This document shows positions 62,262 to 64,000 of a stretch of DNA of 64,000 nucleotides, piece by piece. The first letter of the stretch is position 1. Each line of letters opens with the position of its first letter. Below the pieces are notes generated by a model. That model had not been told where the DNA came from. It saw nothing but the letters and a program-made list of their open reading frames with translations, and did not search any database. Origin of the DNA: Burkholderiaceae bacterium (GTDB taxonomy: Bacteria; Pseudomonadota; Gammaproteobacteria; Burkholderiales; Burkholderiaceae_C); contig CAJYPV010000018.1 of NCBI GenBank assembly GCA_913776825.1, positions 62,001 through 126,000 on the forward strand, read 5' to 3'. A program made the position numbers and the translations under genes.

Positions 62262-63973
62262 AGTCGCTTTACCTTCGCATCTACATCACCGTCGTGGTGG
62301 TGTTGCTGGCGTTTGCGATCGGCTCGGCCTGGCTGTTCCAGGGCCGCATCGAGCAGGAGCGCGGCACCTTCGAGCAAGCCGCGTCCGAGCGGCTGGTGGC
62401 CATGGCGGTGCTGGTGCAGCGCGCCTTGCCTGCCGCCTCCGCGCCCACGGCCGAGCAGGCCGAGTCCGTCGAGGACTGGGGCCAGCGGCTGCGCATGGCG
62501 CTGGCGCTGGAGGATGCGAAGGGCCGCCGCATCGGCGCCTCGCCGCTGTTCGAGCGGCGTGAGGATCTGCCGGGTACCCGCGTCCTGCGCGTGCCGTTGG
62601 ATGATGGCCGGCATCTCCTGTTCTTGCGGTTGGCGCGGCCGATGGCCGCTTCTGGCCCTGGCGGTGGGCCTGGCCCAGGCCCAGGCCCGTTCGGTCCGGA
62701 CGATCGCGGTGGACCTCGGCGCCCGGACGGTGGCTTCTCTTCGAATGGTCCGTCGGGCGATGCGCGGCAGGCTTCCGCCGCCGCGCAGGACGGTCGCGGC
62801 GTGGGCGACCGGCGTGAGCCGCGAGATTGGCGGGGCTCATCGGATTCGCGGGATTCACAGGATTCACGGGATTCCGCCGATCCTCGCGACGGCCGCGACA
62901 GGCCGCCGATGCGCGACGCGCAGAGCGCCGTGGCGGAGGCATCGGGCACCGCGTCCAGTCCGACGGGCCGGCGCGACCGCAGCGCGCGCCATGAGCCTCG
63001 GCCGGAGGTCGAAGCCATGCGTGAACGCATGCTGGAGCGACTCGAACAGCAGCGGCGTGAAGAGGCCGCCAGCTCCTGGTTCCCGGGCTGGATGCCGCGC
63101 CCCAGCGGCGAGGCCTTGGCGGTGCTGCTGGGTGTGCTGTTCCTCGCGGTGGCGGGCGGTGCCTATCCGGTCGTGCGGCGGCTGACGCGCCGGCTGGAAT
63201 CGTTGAAATCCGGCGTCGAGCAGTTCGGTGGCGGCGATCTGAGTTTCCGGGTTCAGGACCACGGCAAGGACGAGGTCGCCGCGCTCGCGGGCAGCTTCAA
63301 CCTGGCCGCGGAGAAGATCGAAAACCTGATGCGGTCGCAGAAGAGCCTGCTGGCCAATGCCAGCCACGAACTGCGCTCGCCGCTGGCGCGCTTGAAGATG
63401 GCCTTCGCCATGCTGGACGAGGCCTCCCCCGCGCAGCGCTTCCGATTGCAGCAGGAGATCCACACCAACATCGCCGAGCTGGATGCGCTGGTCGAGGAAG
63501 TCTTGCTGGCCAGCCGGCTGGAAGGCGGCGCCCAGGCGCTTCGGCCGGAGAACGTGGACCTGCTGGCGATCGCGGCGGAGGAAGCGGCGCGCGTCTCGGC
63601 CGAGGTCGATGCGGAAGCCGGCATCGAGCATCTCCCGCTGCGAGGCGATGATCGATTGCTGCGGCGCGCGCTGCGCAATCTGCTGGAAAACGCGCGTCGC
63701 TATGGTGGCCCTCAGATCGAGGTGCGCTTGCGCCGCGAGGGCCCGACGCAGGTCGAGGTGCAGGTCTGCGACCGGGGCCCTGGCGTGCCGGAAGCGATGC
63801 GGGAGCGCATCTTCGAAGCCTTCTTCCGCCTGCCCGGCCATGCCGAGGTGTCGGGCGGCGTCGGCCTGGGCCTGAACCTGGTCAAGCAGATCGCGCTCGC
63901 GCACGAGGGCGCGGTGCGGTGCGAAGCCCGTGAGGGCGGCGGCAGCATCTTCACGCTGACCTTGCCGCTCTGA
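62258..63973 (+). CDS. Sensor histidine kinase partner of the OmpR-type regulator
   Basis: 571 residues from GTG 62258. Helix 1 is at about 8-28 and a periplasmic domain follows. A long Gly/Pro then Asp/Ser/Arg-rich disordered segment (about 130-255, with repeated GDS/RDS units) leads to helix 2 (about 287-307, LAVLLGVLFLAVAGGAYPVV) and a HAMP. HisKA has H370 (NASHELRSPLARLK), and HATPase has NLLENARRYGG, DRGPGVPEAMRERIFEAFFR and SGGVGLGLNLVKQIA. It phosphorylates the coupled regulator. The enlarged low-complexity region lies on the sensor side of the membrane. Confidence 0.93.
   Translation: MKSLYLRIYITVVVVLLAFAIGSAWLFQGRIEQERGTFEQAASERLVAMAVLVQRALPAASAPTAEQAESVEDWGQRLRMALALEDAKGRRIGASPLFERREDLPGTRVLRVPLDDGRHLLFLRLARPMAASGPGGGPGPGPGPFGPDDRGGPRRPDGGFSSNGPSGDARQASAAAQDGRGVGDRREPRDWRGSSDSRDSQDSRDSADPRDGRDRPPMRDAQSAVAEASGTASSPTGRRDRSARHEPRPEVEAMRERMLERLEQQRREEAASSWFPGWMPRPSGEALAVLLGVLFLAVAGGAYPVVRRLTRRLESLKSGVEQFGGGDLSFRVQDHGKDEVAALAGSFNLAAEKIENLMRSQKSLLANASHELRSPLARLKMAFAMLDEASPAQRFRLQQEIHTNIAELDALVEEVLLASRLEGGAQALRPENVDLLAIAAEEAARVSAEVDAEAGIEHLPLRGDDRLLRRALRNLLENARRYGGPQIEVRLRREGPTQVEVQVCDRGPGVPEAMRERIFEAFFRLPGHAEVSGGVGLGLNLVKQIALAHEGAVRCEAREGGGSIFTLTLPL
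62842..62877. repeat. In-frame 9-bp repeats in the sensor kinase periplasmic loop
   Basis: Four tandem units (GGATTCGCG, GGATTCACA, GGATTCACG, GGATTCCGC) encode an Asp-Ser-rich run. Unit length is divisible by three, so copy changes would not break the frame. Confidence 0.7.
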
Positions 63974-64000
63974 GCCGTCAGCCCGGTCGGCGGGCCTGTT

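Overview
The window is a GC-rich chromosomal segment from a betaproteobacterium, most likely of the order Burkholderiales (Roseateles/Mitsuaria/Rubrivivax-like). The clues are high third-position GC, with long empty antisense frames over nearly every gene, and neighbourhoods known from that order: pyrG-DUF1330-eno-ftsB, suhB/trmJ/cysE, and darP(yjgA)/pmbA. No rRNA, tRNA, CRISPR array, insertion sequence, phage gene or replication origin was recognised. I call 47 protein genes. The first is cut by the window edge.

Layout. 1-568: start of a DctB-like sensor kinase. 850-4455: branched-chain amino acid ABC operon livHMGF, without a binding-protein gene. 4855-5961: a Leu/Phe/Val dehydrogenase, terminated by a palindrome. 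6401-10790: a DUF2339/DUF3999 membrane-protein pair. 10809-13868: a 2OG-Fe dioxygenase, a luciferase-like flavin oxidoreductase and an HtrA-type protease. 14156-16336: a large lone type IV pilin-like protein with a compositionally different body. 16674-21952: a multi-domain hybrid histidine kinase translationally coupled to an HD-GYP response regulator, so c-di-GMP output. 22144-29429: the four-gene ligase-associated DNA repair cassette (exonuclease, ATP-dependent ligase, DEXH helicase, PdeM endonuclease). 29534-32032: three poorly characterised genes, two of them paralogues sharing a roughly 48-residue helical repeat. 32175-35094: MgtC-like protein and an SbmA/ABCD-type exporter.

35290-38772 is the most unusual part. 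A BlaI-type repressor sits under a near-perfect 26-bp operator. It is followed, with overlapping stop and start codons, by a BlaR1-like M56 membrane protease fused to a complete S11 (PBP7-type) D,D-peptidase, and then by a Tat-exported D-amino-acid-oxidase-like flavoprotein whose domain order is circularly permuted. This looks like a self-contained beta-lactam or cell-wall sensing module that couples D,D-peptidase activity to D-amino acid oxidation.

39012-42978: pyrG, DUF1330, eno, ftsB, without kdsA in its usual place. 43076-46279: PnuC transporter, NadR-type kinase and a 5'-nucleotidase lipoprotein, together a plausible NAD/nicotinamide-riboside salvage route. 46284-58296: mostly housekeeping genes (hydrolase, mutS, suhB, trmJ, cysE, slyD, mogA, darP, pmbA) and a peptide-type solute-binding protein. 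58637-63973: ettA, then a Spy-like periplasmic protein with an OmpR-type response regulator and its sensor kinase. Several strong hairpin terminators and numerous short in-phase tandem repeats are scattered through the window.
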